Of a stretch of DNA of 64,000 nucleotides, positions 11,291-22,039 are shown in pieces (the first letter of the stretch is position 1; each line of letters starts with the position of its first letter). Under the pieces are notes generated by a model. The model was not told where the DNA came from. It searched no databases and saw nothing but the letters and a program-made list of their open reading frames with translations. This DNA is from Zea mays (lineage: Eukaryota; Streptophyta; Magnoliopsida; Poales; Poaceae), in assembly GCF_902167145.1 (NCBI RefSeq), contig NC_050105.1:142275988-142339987 (forward strand), in the 5' to 3' direction. A program made the translations under genes and the position numbers.

Positions 11291-12276
11291 ACCTGAGACT
11301 ATATTTTGCGGAACAAAAGCATCCCTTTTCTCTCCTTACTTTTCATTTATTTATATCTTTTTTTCTAAACATATAAACTATGAAGCAGTATAATGCTAAA
11401 GAAGGTAACTAATACTAGCATTACATAAAGGATTATTTGGTACCAAAATAGACACAGCCAATCAGCATTTCATATTTCCATGTTTCCTAAAATATACCCG
11501 ATTCAGCTGGGCCATATCAATATGCTTAAACATGTCTTGAAGAACAGAGCTTTAGATGATGATAGAAGTCAAATCCTGGACAAGAACAGAGAATCAAAAG
11601 GGAATTTGCTTCCTGCCCATGGTTGTTAGATTTCCCCAAGATGTTTTACAATATTCTTATATAAAACTGCAGTACTTTTATGCATAGCTCATAAATGTTT
11701 ACTGCTACAACATGTGTGACAATTGTTATATGCATTTTGGTTAAAAAAATGCAAGAGGATCATGAGGCAGGACACGCACCGTCATTTGTCTCTTTGAGGG
11801 TGCAACTTGCATAAGAAATGTATTCGATGCTGAAATCACCATAAAAATTTGAAAGCCCAAATTCCTTAGATTTCCTCATTATTTTCCTGCTCATTCCCCC
11901 ATTTTCTTTTAGAAATACATCAGTTCATCCCTTTTGCATTCCTCCATAATTTATTTGAACAAATTGCTACTCCAGCCAAAAAAAAGCAATATTGGAAAAC
12001 TTCCGTTGTATAGAACTTACATGCTATGTGAGGGCTCCATTAAAATAAGATCCACAGTGAATAATATTGCATGCTACCCATTTAAAAAAAGACATTCTAG
12101 CATTCAAAATCTGTCCCAAAAACTTGTAGGTTTAGCCTACAAAACAAGGAGCATTATCCATTAGCCCTTAGGACAAACAATACATATTTCACTTGGAAGT
12201 CCTGAAGACTCACAAGCACATACTCCTATTTTTTGATTCAAACATTCATACATGCACCAATCATAGCGTACCACTA
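11291..12276. other. Intergenic, 3' side of the PPR gene
   Basis: AT-rich, no gene seen. Probably includes the 3' untranslated region of the PPR gene on the minus strand; tttatt (aataaa on the minus strand) occurs near 11345. Confidence 0.4.
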
Positions 12277-13089
12277 TTACTTGCCAAAGAGCAATTTCAT
12301 TAGGCCATCAAACACTTGCCCCCGCTTCACAGTGCCGCCACGCACGGCCTCCTCGTCTGGCCTGAACCCCTTCCCCTTCATCGTCTCTAGCAGTGCTTTC
12401 CCCTCTTCCACTTTCTCCATCCTCAGATACGCCTCGAACGCGGCCAGATACGTCGCCACATTGGGCCGCATCCCGCGGTCGAGCATCTCGACAAGGTACT
12501 TGCCTGCTTCTGCGCACCGGTCGCTGGCCGCGAGCCCCCTGACAAGCACGGCCAGCGTGTACGCGTTGGGCATGACGCCGGACGCGAGCATGCGGTCGTA
12601 CGTGCGCACGGCGTCGCGCCAGTGCGCGGGGCCTGCGCTGGCGTACGCCTCGAGGACGGCGGTGTGGGCGACGACGTCGGGCATGGAGCCCCTATCCTTG
12701 ATGACGGCAAAGAGCGCGAGAGCTTCGTGGGTGAGCCCGTCCTTGGACAATCCGTCGAACATCTTGATGGCGTAATCGGTGAGGCCCTCTTTCCGCATCT
12801 TGTGGAAGACCTCCTGTAGGTTGGTGGGGTCGGACGGCTCGGCAATGGCGGGCTTCTTGTTGAAGGGGTCGTAGTAGGGGGGAGGTAGTTCATCCTTCTT
12901 TTCCGTGGACGGCGGTAGATGTGAGGAGCCGTCAGCGTCGTCGTCGGACCAGTCGAAGGCAACCGGTGAGTTGGTGTTGGGGCTCCGGTGGGGAGGCGGC
13001 GAGGTGGTGGAGGAGAGGAGACGGCTGGTGTTGGATACGGAGGTGGAGGAGGCCCCACGCAGTAGGCGGCGAACGGCGGCGGCGGCCAT
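12277..13089 (-). CDS. Small PPR protein, organelle type
   Basis: 270 aa without intron. The ATG at 13089 is preferred to an upstream one at 13137 because it lies in the context CCCATGGCC and opens an N-terminus rich in Arg, Ser and Ala with few acids (MAAAAVRRLLRGASS), typical of mitochondrial or plastid transit peptides. After a Pro-rich acidic linker (about 40-90) come three clear P-type pentatricopeptide motifs of about 35 residues, starting near residues 136 (DVVAHTAVLEAY), 172 (NAYTLAVLVRGL) and 208 (NVATYLAAFEAY), preceded by a weaker one. PPR proteins bind organellar RNA in sequence-specific fashion. Size and layout recall the short At4g38150-like PPR proteins; that match is from memory. 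The frame is intact and high in GC, unlike the AT-rich surroundings. Confidence 0.85.
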   Translation of the reverse strand: MAAAAVRRLLRGASSTSVSNTSRLLSSTTSPPPHRSPNTNSPVAFDWSDDDADGSSHLPPSTEKKDELPPPYYDPFNKKPAIAEPSDPTNLQEVFHKMRKEGLTDYAIKMFDGLSKDGLTHEALALFAVIKDRGSMPDVVAHTAVLEAYASAGPAHWRDAVRTYDRMLASGVMPNAYTLAVLVRGLAASDRCAEAGKYLVEMLDRGMRPNVATYLAAFEAYLRMEKVEEGKALLETMKGKGFRPDEEAVRGGTVKRGQVFDGLMKLLFGK

Positions 13090-13149
13090 GGGAAAGGAGA
13101 GGTGGGTGGCTGAGCCGCTACTGTGACAAGGCCACAAAAGGGCAGCAGC

Positions 13150-13866
13150 TAGGGATGATAACGGGTCGAGTTCAGATCGGTTAGGATAAATACCCGTCCG
13201 TGATCATACCCGCGAGGATTACTCATGCTTGCTCATAACTATACCTACGGGTAATTTTTTATGTTCGTGCCCATATCCGTCGGGTATCAGGCGGGTATCG
13301 GGTTCCCGTCAGATATAAAAAGATTTGCTAACACTTCTCATACCAGACAAAAAAAATAATTATCAAAATAATCGCATGCATATATTTCCTAAGAAGTTTG
13401 TCGTTAAACATGAATTCATGACTAAATTTAGTTCCTCATGAATTTAGTACGTGGTGAGTCAAGTGGTGCCTGTGTATTAAAACTGTATTAACTGCTAGTA
13501 TGCAGCAGCAACCGCGCTCCTTGTGCACGCTACACTTGTGGGCCATTTCAAAGCTCTCCTCACTGGCTCACTGCTCACAATTGTGGATGAGCTAGGCCAG
13601 TACCTGCACCAAGGGACAACAGCCCAGCACTCAGCGTCGCCGTGGGCTGATGAGATAGGCCATTGAGCTTATTTTTTGGTGGGCTAAATAGTTGTATCAC
13701 AATTTTTGGATATCCGTCGGGTACCCGCGGACAAGAGATAAAACCCGTACTCGACCCGATTTTATCACGGGTCGGGTACGGATAAGACCCGCGGGTCAAA
13801 TTTCGTACCCAAATCTGAACCCGATGTGTCGGATATCCGAACACGCGGGTAAAATTTTCATCCCTA
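13150..13866. mobile_element. Non-autonomous Ds/hAT-like element, about 717 bp
   Basis: Left end TAGGGATGATAACGGG and right end, read inverted, TAGGGATGAAAATTTTACC: inverted ends of the Ac/Ds kind. Inside are many cgggta/tacccg repeats in both orientations, a known style of such elements. A clear 8-bp target duplication was not found, so the exact ends may be off. It lies 60 bases upstream of the PPR start codon, in its promoter. Confidence 0.55.
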
Positions 13867-14376
13867 CCTGTAGTCGGTACACGGGAATAATTGGAATTTT
13901 GCCACTTGAAACTTTATGTGTTTGTTATAATTGTTTATGTGTCTATAAATTGTGGGTTCATCCGTGTCTATAAAATATAGATTTGATGGCAATTTTAACA
14001 TGTTTCGTGGTGATAGCAAATATCAGATTCTCTCGTCGACTGCTCTCACACGTCGACACGGGACCCTACCTGCCAGCCTCCCGATAGTCGATTACGCGAC
14101 TGCCGAGAATCCGGATCATGTGCCAAATACCATGATAAGTTATTCTGGGTCTGGCTAGAGGTGATAAAAAGTTAAAGCCATTAATTAATATTAGTCAGTT
14201 TAAAATGAATAGAAATATCGCTCGATTCTAATGTAATTCGATACTTAAATTAGACCTAGTTCTGGCTCAACCATAGCGTTATTGTAGTATCAGATGAGCC
14301 AAAACTACCATAATGCTATTGTAGCAGGAGATTATTGAAAGTAGTGAAGCTTAAAAATCCGATTTCACTCACTTAT

Positions 14377-14491
14377 GGCTAGTTTGGAAACTCCCATTTT
14401 TCTAAGGGATTTTTATTTTCTTAAGGGAAAATAGTTTATTTTCTCTTGAGAAAATAAAATTCCCTTAGAAAAATTGATTTCCAAACTAGCC
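14377..14491. mobile_element. Foldback MITE, 115 bp
   Basis: Starts ggctagtttggaaa and ends tttccaaactagcc, and most of the interior is also self-complementary (ttttctaaggga with tcccttagaaaa), so the whole element folds into one hairpin. hAT-type by its ends; no clean target duplication. Confidence 0.6.
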
Positions 14492-14524
14492 CTTAACAGG
14501 ATAAAGTTGAGAGAAAATAAGTTG

Positions 14525-14717
14525 GGTGCTGTTTGGTTCACGAAATGTAACGTAAAGGGTAATGGTAATGGTTTACACTTGATTACGGGCGGTAACAAGT
14601 TTGAATAGTCCGGTATCAAATTTTAGTACGGTATCTGATTACGGTTGGACTAAAACAAACATGATTTAACGTAATCACTTACCCATTACGTTACAAATAT
14701 TTGAACCAAACGGTACC
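14525..14717. mobile_element. Tourist-like MITE, 193 bp, copy 1
   Basis: Inverted ends GGTGCTGTTTGGTTCA and GGTACCGTTTGGTTCA, flanked on both sides by ttg (14522-14524, 14718-14720). Same length, ends and interior (opposite orientation) as the element at 44502-44694. The short ends and 3-base duplication fit PIF/Harbinger (Tourist) MITEs, although that group normally duplicates TWA. Confidence 0.75.
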
Positions 14718-14847
14718 TTGTTTTGAACAACATTAAACTTGAGGCTGGAGGCTGGAGTTGTCATACAAGCTATCGTTGTGACAAAGTCACAGAGAGATGA
14801 GTATCATGGTGGCCTCACAACCCCTTTTGGACGTATTCGCACACCTG

Positions 14848-14985
14848 AGATCTTGTTCGGTTATTCCAATTTTATGTGGATTGGAATGTATTAGAATGGA
14901 TTGAAATGGATTTTGACTTACTATGAATTTAAACCGACTCAATATCATCCAATCCACATGGATAAACGACGAAACAAACAAGGGA
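14848..14985. mobile_element. MITE with CTTGTTCGG-type ends
   Basis: Left part cttgttcggttattcc then atgtggattgga; right part, read inverted, cttgtttgtttcgtc then atgtggattgga. The imperfect inverted repeat marks a MITE. A short piece of the same family sits at the MYB duplication junction (53098-53140). Confidence 0.5.
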
Positions 14986-15903
14986 TGAGTGTGCCACCAT
15001 CAAGACATCAAGTGGCCTTATGGCGGTGCCATAAAGTCATGCGTGACTAGTGACTAAATTGTTTTTTTTTTCATCGTCGATGACCTAGCAATCAAGGTAG
15101 GCCTTTTCTGGCATTTTTTTGGCTTATGGTTGAGTTAGCTTGGTTTAGGGTTTCATGAGTTGGATGTTTTTTTTAAAAAAATGTTTTCAAAATATATTCC
15201 TACTTGTTATGTGTATATCTTGACTAGATTTGAGCCGATTTTTAGGGGATTTGACTTGGGGAAGGTCCAAACATTTGAAGGGTTTGGGGGTTACATGGTT
15301 AGAGTTTGGGTGTAAAATCTGCTATGGTGCCGCCACCGTTAGACGTGTTGGATCTTTCCGTATCCTAAAACCTAGAATCGAGAGAGACCAAATAGAATCA
15401 ATTTTGAGGTTAGAGGAGGACACTGTAGATTAATGATCGGTGTTTTCCTCACCGATCGCATTGGACTAGATCAGATGTGTGTCGGGACGAGGAGGTAAGA
15501 ATGTGTGCCTCTTTAATATATACGGTGTGAAAAAGGACCATAGCCAATGAAATTATTGTACCCTTGTTCAGGATGCGAGGTGGCGGCTAGCTTGGTCTCT
15601 TGACCGAGTCTGGCGTTAGATTGATCTCTTCTCCATGAGTTTATCGAGAAATAGTTCGTAGCATTCAAGCTAATAAGCACCCAGTTAACTAGTACTAACT
15701 AGAGTTCTCTAATGACAGTCTGACACCTGTCATATTCTGCGGGTGACACTGACGTTTCAAGCTAAGCAACCAGCTATTAAATCTCGTATCCTCCTGCCTG
15801 CAGTTTCCGTAGAAGAAAAGTGCCCCTACACTGCTACAGACAGAGAGAACTCACATTGCGGTTGCGGACCTCAGCTTGCCCACTACAGAGCTAACCAAAA
15901 GAG
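14986..15903. other. Upstream region of the PR10 gene
   Basis: No gene seen; short frames such as 15230-15433 have no coding support. TATTAAAT at 15775-15782 is a possible TATA box for the PR10 gene, about 125 bases before its ATG. Confidence 0.4.
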
Positions 15904-16495
15904 ATGAAAGGGAGCCTTTCCCACGAGCTCGAGACGGGGCTCCCAGCCGCCGACGTGTGGGAGGTCTACGGAGGCCTCCTTGTTGGGGACTTGATTCCCC
16001 AGCTGCTTCCTCAAGTTTTCTCAAAGGTTGAACTCGTAGAGGGAGACGGTGGAGTTGGAACGGTTCTGCTCGTCACTCTCCCGCCAGGTTAGAACCCTGA
16101 AAACACTAGAGCTTCTTTGAGGTCCGTATGATGCGCGTCTCAGCTCCGAGTAACTTTGCTTTCTTATGACTCACTCATGTCGCGCGCTAGGGACTCCTGG
16201 ATCAGAGGCTTTCAAAGAGAAGTTCGTCAAGGTCGATGACGAAAACCGCGTCAAGGAGTGCCTGGTAACCGAGGGAAGCTTTTTTGACCGTGGCTTCAAG
16301 AAATACCTGGTGCGAATCGAGATCATAGGAGAAGATCGGGAGGCATCCACCATAAGATCAACTATCGAGTACGAAGTTGACCAGGAGCATGCAGGCAACC
16401 CCCCTGTTGCCAGTAGCAGTGGCTTGGCTACTATCGCTAAGGCCATCGCAGAATATATCATCAAGCAGAAGAAGAAAGGTCCTCCTGAGTCCTGA
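15904..16495 (+). CDS. PR10 / Bet v 1-like protein (two exons)
   Basis: Exon 1 15904-16087, intron 16088-16190 (GT...AG, cgccag/gttag and cgctag/ggact), exon 2 16191-16495; 162 aa, the usual PR10 length. The glycine-rich loop EGDGGVG (residues 46-52) is the P-loop-like signature of the Bet v 1 fold, and the C-terminus ATIAKAIAEYIIKQKKK is the long amphipathic helix closing the hydrophobic pocket. Proteins of this family are cytosolic ligand carriers; plant members include pathogenesis-related PR10, hormone-binding and norcoclaurine synthase-like forms, and the N-terminus (KGSLSHELETGLPAADVWEV) looks like the last. The actual ligand cannot be told. A U1 variant starts 508 bases downstream on the same strand. 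A broken second copy lies at 45.6-46.0 kb. Confidence 0.85.
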
Positions 16496-16926
16496 GTAAT
16501 TAAGCTCCCATGTAATCAACTCCGGGAAGAAAGGATATTATATTATATCGTGTATATGTTTGATCAGTGAACAACTGAAGTTAATTTGTGTCTACCAATG
16601 AACAAATAGAATACGGTAACGAGCGAATGGTTGCCATTTGAACCCAAAGGGTACAGCTTGGACTGAAAGTGAAATGGCGGCTATGGTTGATATTCCGCCG
16701 ACACTCTTCTCGTATTCTGCCGGTGTCACAGACATTTCAAGCTCTCGATCGGCTACGAAATCTCATCCACACAAGAAAAGTCTATTTGCAGATAACTCGT
16801 ATTGGGTTGCTCTTCTCCTAGGTGGGCCGGGGCAGGCCTGTATTGATAAGGAAGAGTCCAATAGGATAGGATCCCGGGCCAGCCACATTCGCATGCGCGA
16901 AACCATGTGTCTTAGTAGATTGGAAA

Positions 16927-16976
16927 GTACCACATCGGCTAATCAACAATGGAAAACGAGCAGGTTATGCAATAAA
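16927..16976 (+). promoter_or_regulatory. snRNA promoter (USE + TATA-like) of U1 copy 5
   Basis: GTACCACATCG at 16927-16937 is the closest match in the window to RTCCCACATCG (one difference), and AATAAA at 16971-16976 follows after 33 nt; RNA start at 17003. Confidence 0.7.
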
Positions 16977-17002
16977 GGAACATGCTGGTGTTGCCTTGAA
17001 AC

Positions 17003-17165
17003 ATACTTACCTGGATGGGGTCTATGGCTCATCAAGAACAGCCATGGCCTAGGCTAGTGGCCTCCATTGCACTTGGGGAGGAGCACTAGTCTACCATCTC
17101 CTCAAGTAGGAGAGTGAACATCATAATTTGTGGGAGAGGGGATACGCGTCCGCGCGGTCCCTACC
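17003..17165 (+). ncRNA. U1 snRNA variant, copy 5
   Basis: 163 nt. Recognition arm ATACTTACCTGG intact; stem I ATGGCT/AGCCAT perfectly paired around CATCAAGAAC; TTGCAC loop of stem II; stem III CTCCT/AGGAG; Sm site ATAATTTGTG near 17122; stem IV CGCG-tccg-CGCG ending ccctacc. It shares the junction spelling cctaggctagtgg with standard plant U1, where copies 1-3 have cctagac, so it is nearer the ancestral form. It has the best USE of the window. Expression cannot be judged from sequence. Confidence 0.82.
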
Positions 17166-17484
17166 AAACCAACGTATTTTTTTGACAATACATATAGTAT
17201 AATCAATAAGTATTATTTTATGTCAATGTAATTTTTGACAATACATATAGTATAATTAATAAGTATTATTTTAAGTTACGAAAGTAACGAAAGATTTGCT
17301 GTTATTATATATAATTTAATTGTTAAGTATAATATAATATTATCGTAACTACGTAAGATTTGTTGTTATTATATATAATTTAATTGTTAAGTATAATATT
17401 ATATTATCGTAAGTTAGTTAATATATAATGACATGAGAATGGTAACGGATATTCTAGTTTCCTTATAAATCATTTAATGAGTAT
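17166..17484. other. AT-rich downstream flank of U1 copy 5
   Basis: Imperfect repeats of gacaatacatatagtataat. The same flank follows the U1 fragment at 46.08-46.33 kb. Interrupted by the Huck-like element and continued at 43018. Confidence 0.5.
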
Positions 17485-17489
17485 GTACT

Positions 17490-19277
17490 TGTCGGGGACC
17501 ATAATTAGGGGTACCCTCAAGGCTCCTAATTCTCAGCTGGTAACCTCCATCAGCATAAAGCTGCAAAGGCCTGATGGGTGCGATTAGGTCAGGGATCAGT
17601 CCATTCGAGGGACTCGATCACGCCTCGCCCGAGCCTAGCCTCGGACAAGGGCAGCCGACCCCGGAGGATCTCCGTCTCGCCCGAGGCCCCTCTCCAGCGG
17701 CGAACATATTTCCGACTCGCCCGAGGCCCTGTCTTCGCCAAGAAGCAACTCTGACCAAATCGCCGCACCGACCGACCAAATCGCAGGAGCATTTAATGCA
17801 AAGGTGGCCTCACACCTTTATCCTGACGCGCGCCCCTCAGCCGACAGAGCCGAAGTGACCGCCGTAACTTCGCCGCTCCACTGACCGGTCTGACAGAAAG
17901 ACAGCGCCGCCTGCGCCGCTCCGACTGCGGTGCCACTTGACAGAGTGAGGCTGACAGGCAGTCAGGCCCGGCCGCAGGCACCATAGGAAGCTCCGCTCCG
18001 CCCGACCCAGGGCTCGGACTCGGGCTAAGACCCGGAAGACGGCGAACTCCGCTCCGCCCGACCTAGGGCTCGGACTCGGGCTAAGCCCCGAAAGACGGCG
18101 AACTCCGCTCCGCCCGACCCAGGGCTCGGACTCGGGCTAAGCCCCGGAAGTCGGCGAACTCTGCTCCGCCTGACCCAGGGCTCGGACTCGGGCTAAGCCC
18201 CGGAAGACGGCGAACTCCGCTCCGCCCGACCCAGGGCTCGGACTCGGGCTAAGCCCCGGAAGACGGCGAACTCCGCTCCGCCCGACCCAGGGCTCGGACT
18301 CGGGCTAAGCCCCGGAAGACGACGAACTCCGCTCCGCCCGACCCAGGGCTCGGACTCAGGCTAAGCCCCGGAAGACGACGAACTCCACTCCGCCCGACCC
18401 AGGGCTCGGACTTGGGCTCAGCCCTAGATGACGACGAACTCCGCTCCGCCCAACCCCCGGGGCTCGGACTCCGCCCTGGCCTCAGCCGTCGGTCTCCGCC
18501 TCGCCCGACCCAGGGGCTCGGACTCGACCTCGGCCACAGAAGACAGACTCGACCTCGGCTTCGGAGGAGCTTACACATCACCCAACCTAGGGCGCAGACC
18601 AGCCACATCAACAGGAGGCGCCATCATCACCCTACCCTGAGCTGACTCGGGCCACGGGAACAAGACCGGCGTCCCATCTGGCTCGCTCCGCCGGATAGGC
18701 AATGATGGCGCCCCGCATACTCTGTGACGATGGCGGCTCTCAGCCCCCTTATGGAAGCAAGAGGACGTCAGCAAGGACTCAACAGCTCCGACAGTTGTCC
18801 CTCCGCCAGGCTCCGGCACTCCTCCGACGGCCACGACATCACACCAGCTGGGTGCCAAAATCTCTCCGACTGCCACAACGGCATGTACTTAGGGCGCTAG
18901 CTCTCCTCCGCTAGACACGTAGCACTCTGCTACACCTCCCATTGTACACCTGGATCCTCTCCTTACGCCTATAAAAGGAAGGACCAGGGCCCTCTTAGAG
19001 AGGGTTGGCCGCGCGGGGACGAGGACGAGACAGGCGCTCGCTTGAAAGCCGCTCGCTCCCTCTCCCGCGTGGACGCTTGTAACCCCCTACTGCAAGCGCA
19101 CCCGACCTGGGCGCGGGACGAACACGAAGGCCGCGGGATTCCCACCTCTCTCACGCCGGTCTCCGGCCACCTCACTTCCCCCCTTCGCGCTCGGCCTCGC
19201 GTCGACCCATCTGGGCTGGGGCACGCGGCGACATTCACTCGTCGGCTTAGGGACCCCCCGGTCTCGAAACGCCGACA
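17490..19277 (+). repeat. Huck-like 5' LTR (1788 bp)
   Basis: Starts TGTCGGGGACC, ends GCCGACA. Holds about eight tandem 57-base GC-rich subrepeats (about 17990-18430) built on agggctcggactcgggctaa, plus two diverged ones, and a TATAAAA box at 18970-18976 that would start the transcript near 19000. Confidence 0.9.
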
Positions 19278-19278
19278 G

Positions 19279-19297
19279 TTGGCGCGCCAGGTAGGGG
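19279..19297 (+). other. Primer binding site of the Huck-like element
   Basis: ttggcgcgccaggtagggg directly follows the 5' LTR, where a tRNA 3' end pairs to prime minus-strand DNA. The CGCGCCA part is palindromic. The tRNA was not identified. Confidence 0.65.
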
Positions 19298-19337
19298 CCT
19301 GCTGCGTGTTGACGAACAGCTTCCCGTCAAGCTCCAG

Positions 19338-22039
19338 ATGGGCAGTCTCCAGCAACCTCTCCAACCCGGGACGGTGCTCCGTTTCGGGAGTCTTGAGTTC
19401 GTGTCCCTCGACGGCAGCTACGACATGATACTCATTCCACCGCCGGGCGACAACGACAATGGCGGCCGACAGCCCGCCCGCCGGCGGCGGAATCGACGAC
19501 GTCTTCCCCGCGTGGTGGAAGAACAACCTTCGAGCTCACCCCGCCCTCTTCCCCGCCGACGGAGGGGGAGGCGGGGCACCCAAGGCCAAGCAGGAGGCAG
19601 CACCTCGTCGGCTGTCGAGCGAGTCGATAGCACCAGCATCCCAACGGGGGGCGCACCGGGCATCGACCTCGCGCTTGAGACGAAGACGAGCGCCGTCTCC
19701 CCGCAACACGCCAATCCCGAGCAAACGGACGACGCCAGCGCGCTCGCGAAGGGCTTGCTGGACGTCACCCTTGTACCTGAGACGACGGTGCAGTCAGTCC
19801 CCGACGTGACTTCATCACCGCCCGTCGACCAAGAGGTACCGACCGATTCCCATCCCGTGTCTTTCGGATTCAGCCTCGACCCGCCTAGCGGCTTTGCTTT
19901 GGCGGGTGCTCTCGTAGAGGCGAGTCCAAACCCTCTGGGGTTTCGTATGCGGTCACCTTGGGACCGACTGACGGACGTCTCGACCTACGGGCCCTCTGGG
20001 TCCGAGGAAGACGACGAGCCCAACTTCTGTTGGGATTTCTCTGGACTTGGCAACCCCAGTGCCATGCGGGACTTCATGACCGCATGTGACTACTGCCTTT
20101 CTGACTGTTCCGACGGTAGCTGTAGCCTCAGCGACGAGGACTGCGGCCCAAGCCGTGAATGTTTCCACGTCGATCTAGGGGGTCCCTCCGAAGGCAACCA
20201 TCTCGGCATGCCGGAGGACGGTGATCTTTCTAGGCCGGTGCCTCACGTTGATATCCCACGGGAGCTAGCCGTGGTCCCCGTTCAGGCGGGGGGCCATGAC
20301 CCACAGCTCGAGCAAATCCGCGGGGTGCAGGCCAGGCTCGACGAGGGAGCAGGAGCGCTTGAGCCAATTCGCCGGGACGTCGGGCAGGCATGGGCGGGCC
20401 AACCTCCGGCCGGAGAAATACGTCATCTACCCCAGGGCTTCCAGCACCGCATCGCCGACGACGTCAGGGTCAGGCCGCCACCCGCATCTAGTGGGGTCGG
20501 CTAGAACCTGGCTGCAGCAGCAATGCTCCTCCGCGCGATGTCGGAGCCATCAACCACCGAGGGGCGACGAATCCAGGGAGAGCTCAAGAATCTCCTGGAA
20601 GGCGCCGCGGTCCGACGGGCCGAGAGCTCCGCCTCCCGAAGGCAGGGGTACCCCTCGGAGCATCATGCCGCGACTTCCCGATTCGTGCGGGAAGCCTCGG
20701 TCTACACCGGGCGCACGCGCAACACCGCGCCTGCGGCCCCGGGTCGCCTCGGCAACGAGCACCATCACCGTGACCGCCGAGCCCACCTCGACGAGAGGGT
20801 GCGCCGAGGCTACCACCCCAGGCGTGGGGGACGCTACGACAGCGGGGAGGATTGGAGTCCCTCGCCCGAACCACCCGGTCCGCAGGCCTTCAGCCGGGCC
20901 ATACGACGGGCGCCGTTCCCGACCCGGTTCCGACCCCCGACTACTATCACGAAGTACTCGGGGGAGACGAGACCGGAACTGTGGCTCGCGGACTACCGCC
21001 TAGCCTGCCAACTGGGTGGAACGGACGATGACAACCTCATCATCCGCAACCTCCCCCTGTTCCTCTCCGACACCGCTCGCGTCTGGTTGGAGCACCTGCC
21101 TCCGGGGCAGATCTCCAACTGGGACGACCTGGTCCAAGCTTTTGCCAGAAATTTCTAGGGCACGTACATGCGCCCTGGGAATTCCTGGGACCTTTGAAGC
21201 TGCCGACAGCATCCGGGAGAGTCTCTCCGAGACTACATCCGGCGATTCTCGAAGCAGCGCACCGAGCTGCCCAACATCACCGACTCGGATGTCATCAGCG
21301 CGTTCCTCGTCGGCACCACTTGCCGCGACCTGGTGAGCAAGCTGGGTCGCAAGACCCCCACCAGGGCGAGCGAGCTGATGGACATCACCACCAAGTTCGC
21401 CTCCGGCCAGGAGGCGGTCGAGGCTATCTTCCGGAAGGACAAGCAGCCCCAGGGCCGCCCTTCGGAAGATGCCCCCGAGGCGTCAACTCAGCGCGGCGCC
21501 AAGAAGAAGGGCAAGAAGAAGTCGCAAGCGAAACGCGACGCCGCCGAAGCAGACCTTGTCGCCGCCGCCGAGTACAAGAACCCTCGGAAACCCCCCGGAG
21601 GTGCCAACCTCTTCGACAAGATGCTCAAGGAGCCGTGCCCCTACCACCAGGGGCCCGTCAAGCACACCCTTGAGTAGTGCGTCATGCTTCGGCGCCACTT
21701 CCACAGGGTCGGGCCGCCCGCGGAGGGTGGCAGGGCCCACGACGACGACAAGAAGGAAGATCACCAGGCAGGAGAGTTCCCCGAGGTCCGCGACTGCTTC
21801 ATGATCTACGGTGGGCAAGCGGCGAATGCCTCGGCTCGGCACCGCAAGCAAGAGCGCCGGGAGGTCTGTTCGGTGAAGGTGGCGGCACCAGTCTACCTAG
21901 ACTGGTCTGACAAGCCCATCACCTTCGACCAAGCCGACCACCCCGACCATGTGCCGAGCCTGGGGAAATACCCGCTCGTCGTCGACCCCGTCATCGGCGA
22001 CGTCAGGCTCACCAAGGTCCTCATGGACAGAGGCAGCAG
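19338..22039 (+). pseudogene. Huck-like gag region, broken
   Basis: Reading begins MGSLQQPLQPG at 19338 and codes a capsid-type gag polyprotein: acidic Pro-rich N-terminal part (to about 20500), then the retrotransposon gag domain (LWLADYRLACQLGG, WDDLVQAFARNF) and a Lys-rich C-terminal part before the protease start VLMDRGSS at 22015-22039. Broken by in-frame TAG stops at 20502, 21156 and 21675 and by a frameshift near 21190. The stop at 21156 stands where related elements have Gln, as cytosine deamination would give. The solo LTR cuts the frame at 22039. Confidence 0.75.

Noticed and set aside
17990..18430. GC-rich 57-bp tandem repeats as a possible satellite or minisatellite gene
   Set aside because: They are subrepeats inside both Huck-like LTRs.
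19338..20504. Stand-alone host gene of 388 codons
   Set aside because: It follows the primer site of the Huck-like element and continues in frame past a stop into gag.
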